A stretch of 64,000 nucleotides of DNA from Lamellibrachia columna (lineage: Eukaryota > Annelida > Polychaeta > Sabellida > Siboglinidae): positions 15,194,939 through 15,258,938 of the forward strand of contig OY759274.1 in assembly GCA_963662155.1 (NCBI GenBank), in the 5' to 3' direction. The position numbers were made by a program, and so were the translations under genes. Each line of letters begins with the position of its first letter. The first letter of the stretch is position 1. Below the pieces are notes generated by a model that saw only the letters and a list, made by a program, of their open reading frames with translations, made no database searches and had not been told where the DNA came from. Positions 38,770 to 51,092 of this stretch are shown piece by piece.

Positions 38770-40530
38770 ACTTTTCACAGCACATTGTACCCCACTAAAA
38801 ACTGATTTCCAGAAGGAAATCTCCCCATCTAAAATTACTCTTCGTTTTGTGTATGTATGCCATTTTTCTATCCACTTGATTACACCGTCATGAATACCGT
38901 GGGAGTATAGTTTAAGTAATCATCTTTGATGAGGCACTTTATCGAAAGCTTTCTGAAAATCTACGTAGACAACATTCACGGGTGATCCATCATCTGCCTA
39001 TTTTGTAATTTCTTCCACACAACACATAATTGGCTATACGTGTCCTTGCTTTTAGGAACCCGTGTTGAAATGTATGTATTAGTTTATGTATTACGTGAAA
39101 TTCCATCATGTGGTCTACAAAATACCGTGACTAATAATGTGTATACAACTAATAAATTCATCATATTCACTGGTCTGGTATCATAGACCCCTTCTTAAAA
39201 CACGGCGCAATGTTTGCTTCTTTCCATTCTGAAGGGACTATTCTCTCTTTAGTGACAAGTTAAAGATTTTGAAGTACTGATATAATTTGTCCTACAATGT
39301 CCTGAAGTAGTTATCATGGTATCCCATCAACTCCAGGTGAGCTATTACCTTCCATCTTCTTAATTGTCTTTGTGTCATCCCAGGAGCAACACACAATTGC
39401 CCTAAAGTATCAGATCTATCATCCTAATTGTAATAAATGGAACTGATATGTTATGTGGTAAAATACTGAGCTGAAATACACATTCAGGACCTATGTCATT
39501 TGAAACCCATATGATGCTATGTTTTCAGTTTTGCTTTCCAGTGGTTCGAGCTTATTTTGAACATTCTGTTTACTTCTACCATCATTATATAAACTCTTGT
39601 TGTACTTACTAGCCAACGTTTGCTCAACGTTTTTTTTTTTGGATTTTGTAATATGTATAAGTAGTTGTTGCTAGGTGAATTGCTAATGTGTACTTTGTGT
39701 TACTATCTACTTTTCTGTGATGTGTATATACCCTCCGCAGCATTTTCTGCTGTGCAATTATCCTAATGCCATCTATCGCATAGTTATGAAAGGTTCAGCA
39801 TTGTGGTGTTGATTTATACTTCAGTAAGATATTCCAATATATGTTTCGAGAAATATTATCATATCTTTATACGTGTTTCTTCTCCATTGGTGTTTACATG
39901 TATTTCGTGTATTTTTACTTTAATATTAAAACGCATATGGCTATGATCACTGGAAGCCAAAGGTTCGTGTTCTTTAACATTGAAACCGAACTTGTTTTGA
40001 GAAGACAAAACCAAAACTGACGCAATCCCACCTATGGTGTTTTCAATGCATGTTGAGTAAAGGAACAATCCTGTTTTAGAAGTATACATGGTTGGTTATC
40101 ACCACCAGCACTTTCTAATGATTTCCACTGTATATTTTCATAGTTAAAATCACACATTATAACAAACTCCCCCTGACTGACATCCCTTATTGCGTTTTAT
40201 AGTTTTGTATTTTCCTCTTGTCTTAAGTTTGGATTACGACGAACCTATTGTAAATGTTGGTTTCCGGGTAAATATATTGCACTAATTTGCTTCAACGCAA
40301 GCTACTGCACTTTCTAGTGTTATTTCTCGTGCTTGTATATAATCTATAATATGTAAAATTACTCAACTTCCATTACACTCGCGCATGTAATTCCTAAACA
40401 ATTCGTATCCGTCGCTGCTAATTCAGCATCTACTATATTTTTATTTGCCCTCTTTGTTATGCTCCTGGCTTACAAGCATATCCAATTAAATAAATTTTCA
40501 GAAATGATTGGTGAACATTTCCTTGGATAT
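38770..40530 (-). mobile_element. Old, decayed CR1-like LINE copy
   Basis: On the minus strand, pieces align in order with the intact LINE: endonuclease part at about 40,090-39,860 (TGLFLYSTCIENTIGG, SSDHSHMRFNIKV), and RT part at about 39,400-38,790 with the counterparts of CATGAATACCGTGGG and TTTATCGAAAGCTTTCTGA. Many stops and frameshifts. No open domain remains. Confidence 0.75.
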
Positions 40531-40644
40531 TCATGTGTACTCACTCCTCCATTGAACTGTCTCTATGATTCCGTAGAGCGCATCTAATTTAAATAATTTT
40601 CGGCACCTGTGCCCTCGTTCGACAGCCATGACAAACTCACACCC

Positions 40645-40740
40645 AAGAAAAGATTTAACAAGATTTAACAAGATTTGCCATCCAAGCCAAAGGCCCAGAT
40701 GGCAAGTGGACAAGGAAGCCATTGGCTTATCGAGAGTCCA
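40645..40740 (-). repeat. Short repeat shared with 2,860-2,930
   Basis: The reverse complement of this block (GCCAATGGCTTCCTTGTCCA, CTTGCCATCTGGG) matches 2,867-2,910 on the + strand (CTTCCTTGTCCACTTGCCGTC). Of unknown family, possibly flanking or 3' material carried by a transposon. Confidence 0.5.
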
Positions 40741-40782
40741 ACAATGTTCATCTACTTATAACCCGCCCTCCTGAGATATGTG

Positions 40783-43700
40783 TCAACCTTGTTTATTCAC
40801 GCTGCTAGCAGTTACACAATCTGTAGACAATTTGTTCCATTCATTTATTGTCCTCTGTGAGAACGAGTGCTTCCTGATGTCCAATCTACATTTATCCTTT
40901 ACTAATTTTACCTCATGTCCTCTAGTTCTGCTATCCTTCTTGAGTGAGAAAAACATATTTCTATCAATATTTTCATACCCATTCAATATCTTAAACAATT
41001 TCAATCTGATCTCCTCTTAACCTCCTTGTCTCTAGAGTTGTTAAACCACATTCTTTCAGGCGTTCTTCATAACTAAGGTCTCTAATTTCTGGAATCATTT
41101 TAGTTGTTCTCCTTTGTATGCGTTCAAGCGTATCTATATCCTTCTTACGATATGGTCTCCATGCTTGTATACAGTATTCTAGATGAGATAAGGGGGGCAG
41201 CCGTGGCCTAGTGGTTAAGGTGTTGGACTCTAAATTCGAGGGTTGTGAGTTCAAGACCCACACTGGGCACGGTTCGTTTTCGAAGCTTAGGCAATTTCGT
41301 TTACCCTACTTTACCTCAGTCTACTCAACTGCAAATGAGTACAAACACTGTTTGGAAGGTACCTGCAATGGACTAGTGTCCCGTCCAGGAGAAAGTCAAT
41401 ATAACTGCACTCTAAGTTGCTTCGCACTAGAGAAACCAGGTTTAAGCACTGGCCATATAAGCCTTCATGGCTTCCTAAGGCGTAATGCCTGGGGGATGAC
41501 TTTACCTTTAAATGAGGTCTAACTATTGCTTTATAAAGAGGTATAATTAACTTTTTTCCCTTGTATGTTATGTTTCTTCTAATCAATCCAAGAATTTGAT
41601 TACCCTTTGAAGCTGCAATACCACACTGCTCTGAAACTTTCATATCAGCGCTTATTGTAACTCCTAAGTCCTTTTCTTTTACAGTAGTACCCAGAACAGT
41701 ATCTCCCATTTTATAGTTTACATTCAAGTTCCCATGTCCTGTATGTAGGCATTTACATTTCCCAAAATTGAACAGCATCTGCCATTTCTCAGACCATTTC
41801 ACTAATCTGTCTAGATCGTTTTGTAAATGTTGTTTATCACCATCAGTATTAACCTTTCTAAACAGTTTTGTGTCATCCGCAAATTTCAGTACGTTACTTG
41901 TTATACTGTCGTCCAAGTCATTGATATAAATTAAGAATAATATAGGTCCTAATACTGATCCTTGAGGTACCCCACTCAAAACCGATTTCCAATTTGAAAC
42001 TTCTCCATCTACTACAACTCGTTGTCTTCTGTCAGTCAGCCATTGTTCTATCCAGTCAGTTATGCTATCCCCGATACCATGGGCTTTTAATTTAAGTGGT
42101 AATCTTTGATGTGGCACTTTGTCAAAAGTTTTCTGAAAATCTAAGTAGATAATATCTACTGGCGATCCCACGTCTATCCACTTAGTGATTGCTTCCAAAA
42201 AATATAACATATTTGTTAAGCATGACCTCGCTTTAAGGAATCCATGTTGAGATTAATTTAATAATTTATGCTTAACGAGGAAGTCCACCATATGGTCTTT
42301 AATTAACCTTTCTAATAATTTACAAATCACTGACGTTAAACTCACTGGTCTGCAATTCTCTGACTTATTTCTCGAACCCTTTTTACATAATGGTATGATG
42401 TTTGCTTCTTTCCATTCAAACGGAACAACTCCCTCTTTTAATGACAAGTTGAATACTCTTGCAAGTGGTATACTGATTTGTTCTACTGTTTCCATTAGTA
42501 ATTTTGGAGGAATCCCATCAACTCCCGGTGATTTGTTATCCTTCATTGCCTTTATTTTCTTAGCTACCAATTCTGGAGTTACAACTAACGGACCTAAATA
42601 GTCAGATTTAGCCCCCTGAAATTTAGCATCAGCAACTGGTAATGAACTAATATCTTCTTTGGTAAACACTGAACTGAAGTAACCATTTAGGTCTTCCGCC
42701 ATTAAAAACCCCTGTGATATTATATTTCCAGCTCTGTCTTCTAGAGGTCCAACCTTGTCTTGTACGTTTTGTTTACTCCTGACATATGCATACAAACACT
42801 TGCTGCCATTTTTTATGTTACATGCTAGTTTTTGCTCATAGCTTCTTTTAAATTGTTTGGTTTCAGTTGTAGCTGCATTAAGTGCCTCTTTGTATTTTGC
42901 ATAGTCTTCGTCCTTTCTGGTACGCCTATAAACCCTCCACATAGTTTGTTTTACTATTATTTTTCTAATAGCCTCTTTTGACAAGTGTGTCTTTCTACAC
43001 CGTTTTCCTTGTTTTTGGAAGGGAACAAATTTATTGATGATACTCTCAATTTCATATTTTAGAATATTCCAACATTCAATTGCGGTCTTATTCATCAGCA
43101 TGTTATTCCAATCTAGTTTTGCTAAATATTTTCTCATATCTTTGTAGTTACCTTTATGGAAGTTTCTCTTGTACGTTTTCTTATTTTTACTTTCTGATTT
43201 TACATTGATGTCAAAATGTATTTGAGTATGGTCACTATTACCCAATGGTTCAAATATTTTTACATTGTCCACTAATTCTTTTTGTGATGACAAAACTATA
43301 TCTAATACATTTTCTCCCCTGGTTGGTTCTAGTACGTGCTGAGTAAGGAAGCTATCCTGGATTAAAAATAGAAATTGTTGGTCCTCAATCTCTGTGCTCT
43401 CTAGAGAATTCCATTGTATGTGTCCATGGTTAAAATCTCCCATTATGATACATTCCCCTTTACTAACTTCCTTTATAACATTTTTTATTGTTGTGTTGTC
43501 CTCTTCGTTTATGTTTGGACTTCGGTAAACTAATCCAATAGTTAATTTTGAATTTCCTGAAACAATTTTGCACCAAACAGCTTCATCGCAATCTGCTTCC
43601 CTTTCTAGTTTTATTTCATAAGCCTGAATAGATTCTTTAACATATAAAATAACTCCCCCGCCCCTTCTTCCAATTCGATCTTTCCTAAACATTACATATC

Positions 43701-43926
43701 CTGTCAGTCCTAATTCAGCATCTGTTATAACTATGTTGGCCCATGATTCAGTTATGCCAATTATGTGAGGGTCAATATCTTCTACCATAATGTTTAATTC
43801 GTTTTTCTTATTTACTATGCTCCTTGCATTTAAACATACGCATTTATAACCTTTTTCAGAGATGTTTTTCGGATGATTTGATATTGGTTTATCTGTGCTA
43901 GTGGCCTCTTGTTCTGCTTGAGACAT
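40783..43926 (-). pseudogene. CR1-like ORF2: endonuclease + reverse transcriptase
   Basis: 43,926-42,253 is open for 557 codons. It contains an APE-like endonuclease (NARSIVNKKNEL, GITESW, GDFNHGHIQW, LGNSDHTQIHFDI) and the start of RT (DNKSPGVDGIPPKLL, NCRPVSLTSV). One TAA (42,250-42,252) follows; the same frame then continues through FLKARSCLTN, DFQKTFDKVPHQ, GVPQGSVLGPILFLIY and the catalytic LKFADDTKLF. A SINE (41,188-41,512) splits the last part. 41,190-40,783 encodes the C-terminus (YEERLKECGLTTLETRRLRG, SFSQRTINEWNKL). All catalytic motifs are present; two lesions inactivate it. Confidence 0.88.
41188..41512 (+). mobile_element. tRNA-headed SINE inserted in CR1 ORF2
   Basis: The head GCAGCCGTGGCCTAGTGGTTA (A box) and GAGTTCAAGACCC (B box) are clear. 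The body has TTCGAAGCTTAGGCAATTTC and CTCAACTGCAAATGAGTAC. It interrupts TTCTAGATGAG...GTCTAACTATTGC, contiguous in other LINE copies (compare 26,475-26,500). A short ATGAG repeat flanks it. It is antisense to its host LINE. Confidence 0.85.
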
Positions 43927-43948
43927 TTCTAGGTAACCCCCTGCACTT

Positions 43949-45135
43949 CTAGTTTAAAGAATGTTTACTTCCAAAAATATTTGTCATTGTACCCAAGTCA
44001 CTATCTACTGCTGCTGAAAGTTTGTCCGCGAATACTGCCGCCCCCTTTCCACTTAAATGAAGCCCATCCTTCATGTACATATCAGCCCTCCCAACAAAAC
44101 TTCCCCATAAATCCACAAATCCAACTTCCTCTTCCCTACATAGCTTCTGGACTAACATGTTAATTGCCATCCCCCAACAATTTCGATATTTGTGAACCCT
44201 CCTGCCCATTACAGGTAAAATCCCTGACAGTATTACCTGCTCAACCTGCGTCTGCTTTAGTGTTCTGACCAACTGCCTATATTTCCTAACTATGGCAGTT
44301 GTACCCTCCCTCTCTACGTTATTCGTTCCTACGTGTACTAAAACAGATCCACCCTTACCCGAGCCTACGATGTTTTTACCCTCTCAGTTATCGCCTCTAT
44401 TTTGGCTCCAGGCAAGCAGACCACCACATCATCTCCCTTGTTTAAGACTCTGTCGGTCTTCCTAACTATCGAATCCCCCACAAACACCCTCGCTCTCTTC
44501 CTCACCCCCTCTATCACTGCTGCAGAATAACTGTTCCGTTCGATCCCCTCCATCACATTCTGTCCTGACCCCTTTCCTCTTGTCTCCTTCCCTCCTGTCT
44601 CCCCCACTTCCCACTCCTTTGCTCTTGTCTCTCCCACTCCCCTCTCCTTCACTCCGGTTGTTTTCCCTCCCTTCTCCCCCACTCCCTTCTCCTTCCCTCC
44701 TGTCTCCCCTACTCCCCTCTCCTTCACTCCGGTTGTCTTCCCTCCCGTTCCTTTCCTTTCCGTCTCCTTACGTCCTGTCTTCCTACGATCGGTCACCTTC
44801 CCTCCTCTCAACTTCCTCCCAGGTTGCGTTGAGCTCTCCCTAGCATCTCTTGTGTCTTTCCCCACTTTATCATCTACTGTTCCCCCACGGGAACTACTGG
44901 CACAACCCCCCTGTTCCCTTCCCACCATTGCCACAACGAGTAGCCTCAGCTCTTCCAACTCCACCTCTAGTTCCTTCATCTTCGTACATCACCCACACTC
45001 AAAACTAAAACTATCTGCCTGGACCTCAGCCCAGGACTTCTCGCACCCAGACTTGACGAAGTCCACCCAGTTACTGCAACTGCAACAAATTAAGTGCCTT
45101 GTGGCCTTTAACTGCCGTTTGCACGGCGCCATCAT
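43949..45135 (-). pseudogene. CR1-like ORF1: zinc-finger-like start, basic linker, SGNH esterase
   Basis: ATG at 45,135 or 45,132. The N-terminus has ICCSCSNWVDFVKSGCEKSW and ECG-(stop)-CTK, a PHD-like Cys pattern broken by TGA just after ECG. Next come a short Glu/Leu helix (KELEVELEELRLLV) and a long Lys/Gly/Glu-rich repetitive linker. The esterase reads ARVFVGDSIVRKTD (GDS), then HVGTNN, ILSGILPVMG and DGLHLSGKGA (the Asp-x-x-His pair). A 1-nt deletion near 44,384, judged against the copy at 52.03 kb, shifts the frame between GDS and GTNN. Esterase-bearing ORF1 is known from CR1 elements. Nucleic-acid chaperone and membrane roles have been proposed. Confidence 0.82.
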
Positions 45136-45427
45136 ACAATTTAGTTTTAATTAGTTTGCTACGTTAGCCTTGAATAAGGCTGTTTTTGTGATGAAAAGAA
45201 CACTTTAGGCTAATATACTTGCTAACTGTGTCTTCTATTAACCTCGCATGAGAAAAAAAACCTGCCACCTAGCGAATACGGAGAACACTGTGTAACAAAA
45301 CAACGAAGTCAGTGTGTACTAATTTACGCTAAAATCCTGTTGTTAATTCCTTTTTACCGAAAACGTTTACTACCACTATGTCAGATATTACCTTATGTAT
45401 GTAATTTAAGTAAATAAATCACTTTAT

Positions 45428-45515
<88 letters not shown>

Positions 45516-45901
45516 TCAATGTAAACGATAGCTCGTTGCACGGGTTGAATTCACGACCTGTAAACAAACTCCCTTTTATCACTCGTTGAGTTTGAATCCG
45601 GGAAAAAATATTACCTTTGTTAACAAAAACGGTTTCTTAATATATGTCTACAAGAAGTTGGTGAACAATATATGTATAATACTAATACTTATTCTAACCA
45701 ATATTCCAATGTTACTGACTATTCACTATGCTATCTCAATTTTCGGATGGTAAACAACCCTATTAACGCTCGCTGAATTCCCTGACAGAATCCGAAACTA
45801 ACTTACTCTAAAATACTCCCTCTGACTAATAATTAACAAAACCTGTTTCCTAATATATGTCTACAATACGTTTGTGTATAATATATATGCAATAGTAATA
45901 C

Positions 45902-46470
45902 TTATTCTATTTGATATACCGCGTTTTTCTGTAAATGATCTACACCAAATTCAAGTCGCTGCACCAAATCCAAGTAGCCGGAAGTCAAAGCAGCACCCTT
46001 CCCGCTCAGACGAAGCCCATCTTTCGTGAAAAAGTAATGCTTCCCCATATAGCTTAACCACAGGTCGACGAGGCCTATTCCAGCCTTCACACATACCTTC
46101 TGTACTTTTGAGTTAATCGGTATAGTTCTATAGTTCCAATATTCCTGACCCTTGCCTCCCATGACTGGTAATACTTCAGACAATACAATTCAACTCACGC
46201 TGTCATGTCATCAAAAAGAAACTCCTTCATCTTGTACACCCGCATCTCCAGATATTTTACCGTCTTGTACCGCCTACACTCATGAAACGAATCCTCTACC
46301 TGTACACCTGCCCACGAATGTTCACACCCTGACTTCGCAATATTCACCAAGCTGTCACAACTTGTCTTTGGACCACAGCCAATTTGTATGGTGTATGCCT
46401 GGGCCGCTGCGTAGATGTGTACGTTAAGAGGCGGTGTTGTTATTTTAACCGGCGTGAACTGACGCAAGGG
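45902..46470 (-). mobile_element. Second CR1-like ORF1 remnant
   Basis: On the minus strand, 46,470-46,195 reads NIAKSGCEHSWAGVQVEDSF then HECRRYKTVKYLEMRV, like the ORF1 Cys-rich start. 46,183-45,902 reads EVLPVMGGKGQEYWNYRTIP then DGLRLSGKGA, the end of the esterase. The middle, including the GDS serine, is deleted. His of the catalytic DxxH is Arg (DGLRLS). Confidence 0.7.
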
Positions 46471-46655
46471 CATTCAGCAATATATTTATGTTCTACCTTC
46501 TTTCCTCTACGGAGACAACACTTTTTATTAGTATATACCAGTTGCGTGTGCCTACCTGTTTTGAATACCGCCGTGTCACGCACCCAATTATTTTCTTCGG
46601 GCAACGTAATTTTTTACGCTAGATGTTTTGTGCGAAATGTTGCTCACCCACTAAA
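46360..46655 (+). repeat. Partial peptide-unit repeat (unit 4)
   Basis: TTTGGACCACAGCCAATTTG matches 28,562-28,580. GTGAACTGACG, ATATATTTATGTTCTACC and GTGCGAAATGTTGCTCACCC match 29,200-29,390. It shares the upstream edge of the peptide-gene units. No peptide exon is present. Confidence 0.6.
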
Positions 46656-47260
46656 TTACAAGCGTCAGCCAGCAGCATACAGGACAAGGATGGAAAAAAA
46701 TGGTCACAGAAGAAAAGGATATGGACGGAATACGGCTCAGACTTTTACAACCATCAGTTAAACGGAGAGCCGAGCTTTTTAAATTGCCCTCAGAAAAACG
46801 AAGATGACTTTCCAATACTACAAGAGGAAGTAGAAGCAGCGGTCAGATCTCTAAACAGGGAAAAGTAGCGGGAATTGACAATATCCCATCGGAGTTAATA
46901 AAAGTTGGAGAAGAAGCCATGATAGATGCACTCACAATAATATGCAACACAGTTTGAAAATTAGGAGAATGGCCCACAGCATGGACACACTCACTTATAA
47001 TCACATTGCCCAAAATGGTTACTTCCAACCGTACCAAAACTACCGTATCATCGTGAAACGCCTGAACAAAACCTCTTCAGACTATTGGATGAACATTAAT
47101 GTAGAGAAAACGGATACTCGTCAATGGGAAAGAACAAGCCACCGTCGATAACTTCAAATATATCGGTTCAACGCTATCAGATGAAGGAAGTTAAAAATCA
47201 GAAATCCTTTCAAGAATTGCACAAACCTCAGCTGCAATGGTAAGCCACTTTTTAATATAT
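46655..47260 (+). mobile_element. Non-LTR retrotransposon RT fragment
   Basis: Reads WTEYGSDFYNHQLNGEPSFL, EEVEAAVRSLN, then in another frame AGIDNIPSELIKVGEEAMID and LGEWPTAWTHSLIITLPK. After a deletion comes VDNFKYIGSTLSDEGS. This is the fingers region plus a piece after the FADD box. Same broad family as the minus-strand piece at 4,924-5,830. Frameshifts and stops throughout. Confidence 0.75.
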
Positions 47261-47579
47261 TTAAAAAACATTTCAACGACCAACCAGCTATGAGCTATAT
47301 CAGTATTAAAACCCCAGGTGTATTTCCACAGCATTCGAAAGGAAAACCACCTGTACTGGTATAACAATAATAAGAAACCCAGTCATAATAGATTTTCTCC
47401 AACTGAAGAGTTTTATTTCCCCTTTACAGCCATGCAACGAATATAATAATTGTATGCATCATGGGATGTCTCTGTGAAAACGAACGTAATTACAGGGGGT
47501 GTACACGCCAGTGCTACAAGCATTACAAGGGGGTGGGGGTCTCAAAACGTCCAAAAATAGCTTGTCGTACTATATGGAT
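47261..47579. other. Intergenic spacer
   Basis: No feature recognised beyond the decaying end of the LINE fragment. Confidence 0.3.
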
Positions 47580-49020
47580 GGCCCCTAGCCCATCATACTA
47601 GACATACTTTATTCTTGTAATGCTTGCCTTTGTTTATCATATATTACTGCTTTATTAGAAACAATGATATGCAACATTTGGTAGAATGGATGCTGTACAA
47701 ATGGGGTTTAAATAAAATTCAATATTACCGTGAAGTGTAACATATTAAAGTATCCCATTTGAATTGTAACTTGTTTAGCAATATTTTATATTATATACAT
47801 ATCACATCATAGTATATGGGTCTTGCCTGTGCTACGCGGCTTATATCAATTGGTAGTTTATATGTTGGTTTATATTTTAACCCAGAAAATCCAGATTTGC
47901 TTGCTGTAGACGTAGACCTTGAGCTGAATCCTTGATTCTGCAGACGTACTGTTTACGTCCAGCCTTTACTCATGTCAGTTTAACCCACACATGAACAGTT
48001 TCATTGTAATCAGAGCAGCTCGTTAGATGTATGCACTGTGCCGTAACTCCTGGAAAACGAATGCTAAGCATTTTGTTTTGCAAAGTAAGAAGTCCGTCGG
48101 ACGATGGTGTGTTTCTAATTAACTGTCACCAATTGTATGAAACTGACGTTTTGCCCTTTTGAATGTTGCAGTAGGTAGTAAAAAGCTATTGCCGGATTAC
48201 ACCCGTATGTATCCGTGACTTTGTAATACATTTACCGTTGTGACTGTATGTTGTTGTCCATTCACTGACGAGCAAACCTCTAACCAAAATATTTATCTGG
48301 ATAGCGTGTTTCACCTTCGTACATTCCAAAATGGACAAAATGGATCAAATTGTTACATGTGTCGACAGTAACTTATATATCTAAATATATCACTTCAATA
48401 TAGTTAGCCTGAAAAACAACGTTCATAAGAGTGGTGATCTTACCGGCTTACAGGCACAATTGCAGAAGGTAAAACAAATGGTCGAAATCTTCACATTATA
48501 ATTTTAATCAAGTACGCAAAATGTTAAAGTATAAGAAAGTCCATATCAACTGTTGCAGAAAACGTGAACTGTTACTGTCAAATAAATATTCATAAAACAA
48601 TTATTGTATGAAATGATTTACTAGCGACTTATTACTTTTACAGAAGTTGGCCTTATGAAGAGTTCTGGCAATCGACTAGTTCTACAACATATGAACATTA
48701 CACGGACATATCAACATTGGTAAACCAACTGCCGACTCATGTGCAATGTTGCTCGCGTACTGTGATTATGATTCACAGCTCTGGACCTGTACAGCAAATG
48801 TATTAAACAAAGAAACTGCTGTGAAAAAGAGCATGGGGTAATATTTAATGATTAGCATATACAGAGTAGATTTAGAAAGTGGAGAAAGTTGATGTATGCG
48901 GACATAATATCTACACATCTGCATATTCTGTCTACTTGACTAAGTTGACTTGAAATAGTTACAGGTTAGTGCAAAATAACCAACAAAATATGTTGTAGTA
49001 ATTTATTTAATTACTTGAAA
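47580..49020 (+). repeat. Dispersed long repeat, copy B
   Basis: Direct repeat of copy A (14,477-15,510) from CCCATCATACTAGACATAC. It continues beyond A's end in parallel with inverted copy C (CAACTGTTGCAGAAAACGTG at 48,550 matches the reverse complement of 55,200-55,230). No CUB exons accompany this copy. Confidence 0.78.
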
Positions 49021-49197
49021 TTAATATATTTCAATGGTTTGTATATGTTCTTTAATTTACTGCTAATAGTGCATCTTACTACAAACATATGACTCATTTG
49101 CTGCATACCTTTACCAGCAGTTGTTGATATTTTGTATTAAACAAGAGAAGATCTAGGAAACTATTGCACTATACTACCGGTATATATTACCCAGAAT

Positions 49198-49405
49198 TCA
49201 ATGCCAGTGGTTGATGGATAAAGAATTTAACTTACGGCAATGTGCACAATTCTTATTCTAAAAATAGTACAAATATTAGAAATTGCACTATACTATACAC
49301 TACCAAGTTTTCCATGCCAGTGGTTGATGGACAAAGAACGTAATGTAAGACAATGTGCACAATTCGTATTATCAAAAAGTACAACTGTTAGAAATTGACC
49401 GACGT
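49198..49405. repeat. Short tandem duplication (about 115 bp)
   Basis: Two copies of ATGCCAGTGGTTGATGGA-AAAGAA-, each followed by CAATGTGCACAATTC. Confidence 0.7.
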
Positions 49406-49592
49406 GTAGTGATATTAGTTCATTAGGAAGCGTTAAATAACCTCGCCAATATTAACATAATAATTACTGATTCACAAAAAAACACATATTTCTTACTGAT
49501 TCACAAAAAACACATACTTCTTAATTTACACATTATTATGAAACATTGTACATTGCTTCGAAGCATATTACACAATAAACACGACACGGTGT

Positions 49593-49594
<2 letters not shown>

Positions 49595-49634
<40 letters not shown>
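49595..49634. repeat. (TA)n microsatellite
   Basis: About 40 bp of TA. Confidence 0.95.
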
Positions 49635-49638
<4 letters not shown>

Positions 49639-49944
49639 CAGGAATATAAGCATTTTTACCCGGTCTGCCGTACGCGACAAATTTGGCACTTCAAAATAGA
49701 CAAGGCTCTGGAAAAAACATGCTCAAAATCATAGAAAATTTTACGTATTTTGGAAATAATTACACATGCTATTTCATTTTCGGCTAAACTGTGTCCACTA
49801 TCAATGATAATGGTAAACTCAAACGTATTAGTTGTGAAATAACACATCAAAACTTTAAGCAGACCGGCTTTGGTCTGCTTAAAACAGCGGTCTGCCTAAG
49901 GCGGCAAATATTGGATAAATGATCGGCTAATGCTGTTGTTAGAT

Positions 49945-50208
<264 letters not shown>

Positions 50209-50562
50209 CCTCATCAAATATATGTCAATTCTATGTTTAGATATATTCACACTACTAGCATTAACACAATCATTTGGCAGTTAGTTCCATTAATTTATTA
50301 CCCTCTGTGAGAAAGAGTACTTTCTCATGTCCAACCTACACTGCTCCTTAACTAATGCTGCTTTGCATCCTCTGATTCTACTGCCTTCTTTAAGTTTGAA
50401 GAAAATATTCCTATCAACATCCTCATAACCGTTCACTATTTTAAACACTTCTATTTGGTCTCCTCTAAATGTTACACCTATGTCCTGTTCTTGTGTGGTC
50501 CAACTAGTACAGCATCCCCCATTTTATATTATTTGTCCATGTTTCCATGTCCTATGTGTATA

Positions 50563-50796
<234 letters not shown>

Positions 50797-50956
50797 ACAC
50801 AAAAGTATTCAGAAAGGTTACTAATCATACATATAAACAAAGTTTACAGGATGATCTAGATAAATTAGTTAAATGGTCAGAAAAACGGCAAAGGTTGTTC
50901 AATTTTGGGAAGTGTAACAATTTTGGGAAGTGTAACATGTAACTTAAACTAAAAGC

Positions 50957-50992
50957 GTGGGGTACCACAGGGATCAGTATTAGGCTCTATAC

Positions 50993-51056
<64 letters not shown>

Positions 51057-51092
51057 GTATAGAGCCTAATACTGATCCCTGTGGTACCCCAC
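50957..51092. repeat. Perfect palindrome 2 (44-bp arms, (AT)n centre)
   Basis: Left arm 50,957-51,000 (starts GTGGGGTACCACAGGGATCA) and right arm 51,049-51,092 are exact reverse complements around 48 bp of AT. Both encode GVPQGSVLGSILF, on opposite strands. Confidence 0.97.

Larger units (their letters stand above)
40741..45870 (-). mobile_element. Nearly complete CR1-type LINE (about 5.1 kb)
   Basis: Minus-strand order: 5' UTR with a (TA)n tract (45,430-45,512) and an about 205-bp partial tandem repeat (TAATATATGTCTACAA- at 45,640 and 45,850), ORF1 (45,135-43,949), ORF2 (43,926 to about 40,783), 3' region. ORF1 with an SGNH esterase followed by ORF2 with AP-type endonuclease and RT is the known CR1 layout. 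Lesions: a TGA and a 1-nt deletion in ORF1, a TAA in ORF2, and a SINE in the ORF2 3' part. It was probably mobile recently in evolutionary terms. The 5' UTR recurs in the copy at 50.2-53.1 kb, which supports the outer boundary. Confidence 0.85.

Noticed and set aside
41205..41290. tRNA gene
   Set aside because: A and B boxes are present but the cloverleaf continues into a shared SINE body, and it interrupts a LINE ORF.
44580..44843. Ser/Pro/Leu-rich ORF on the plus strand
   Set aside because: Antisense shadow of the Lys/Gly/Glu-rich linker of CR1-like ORF1.
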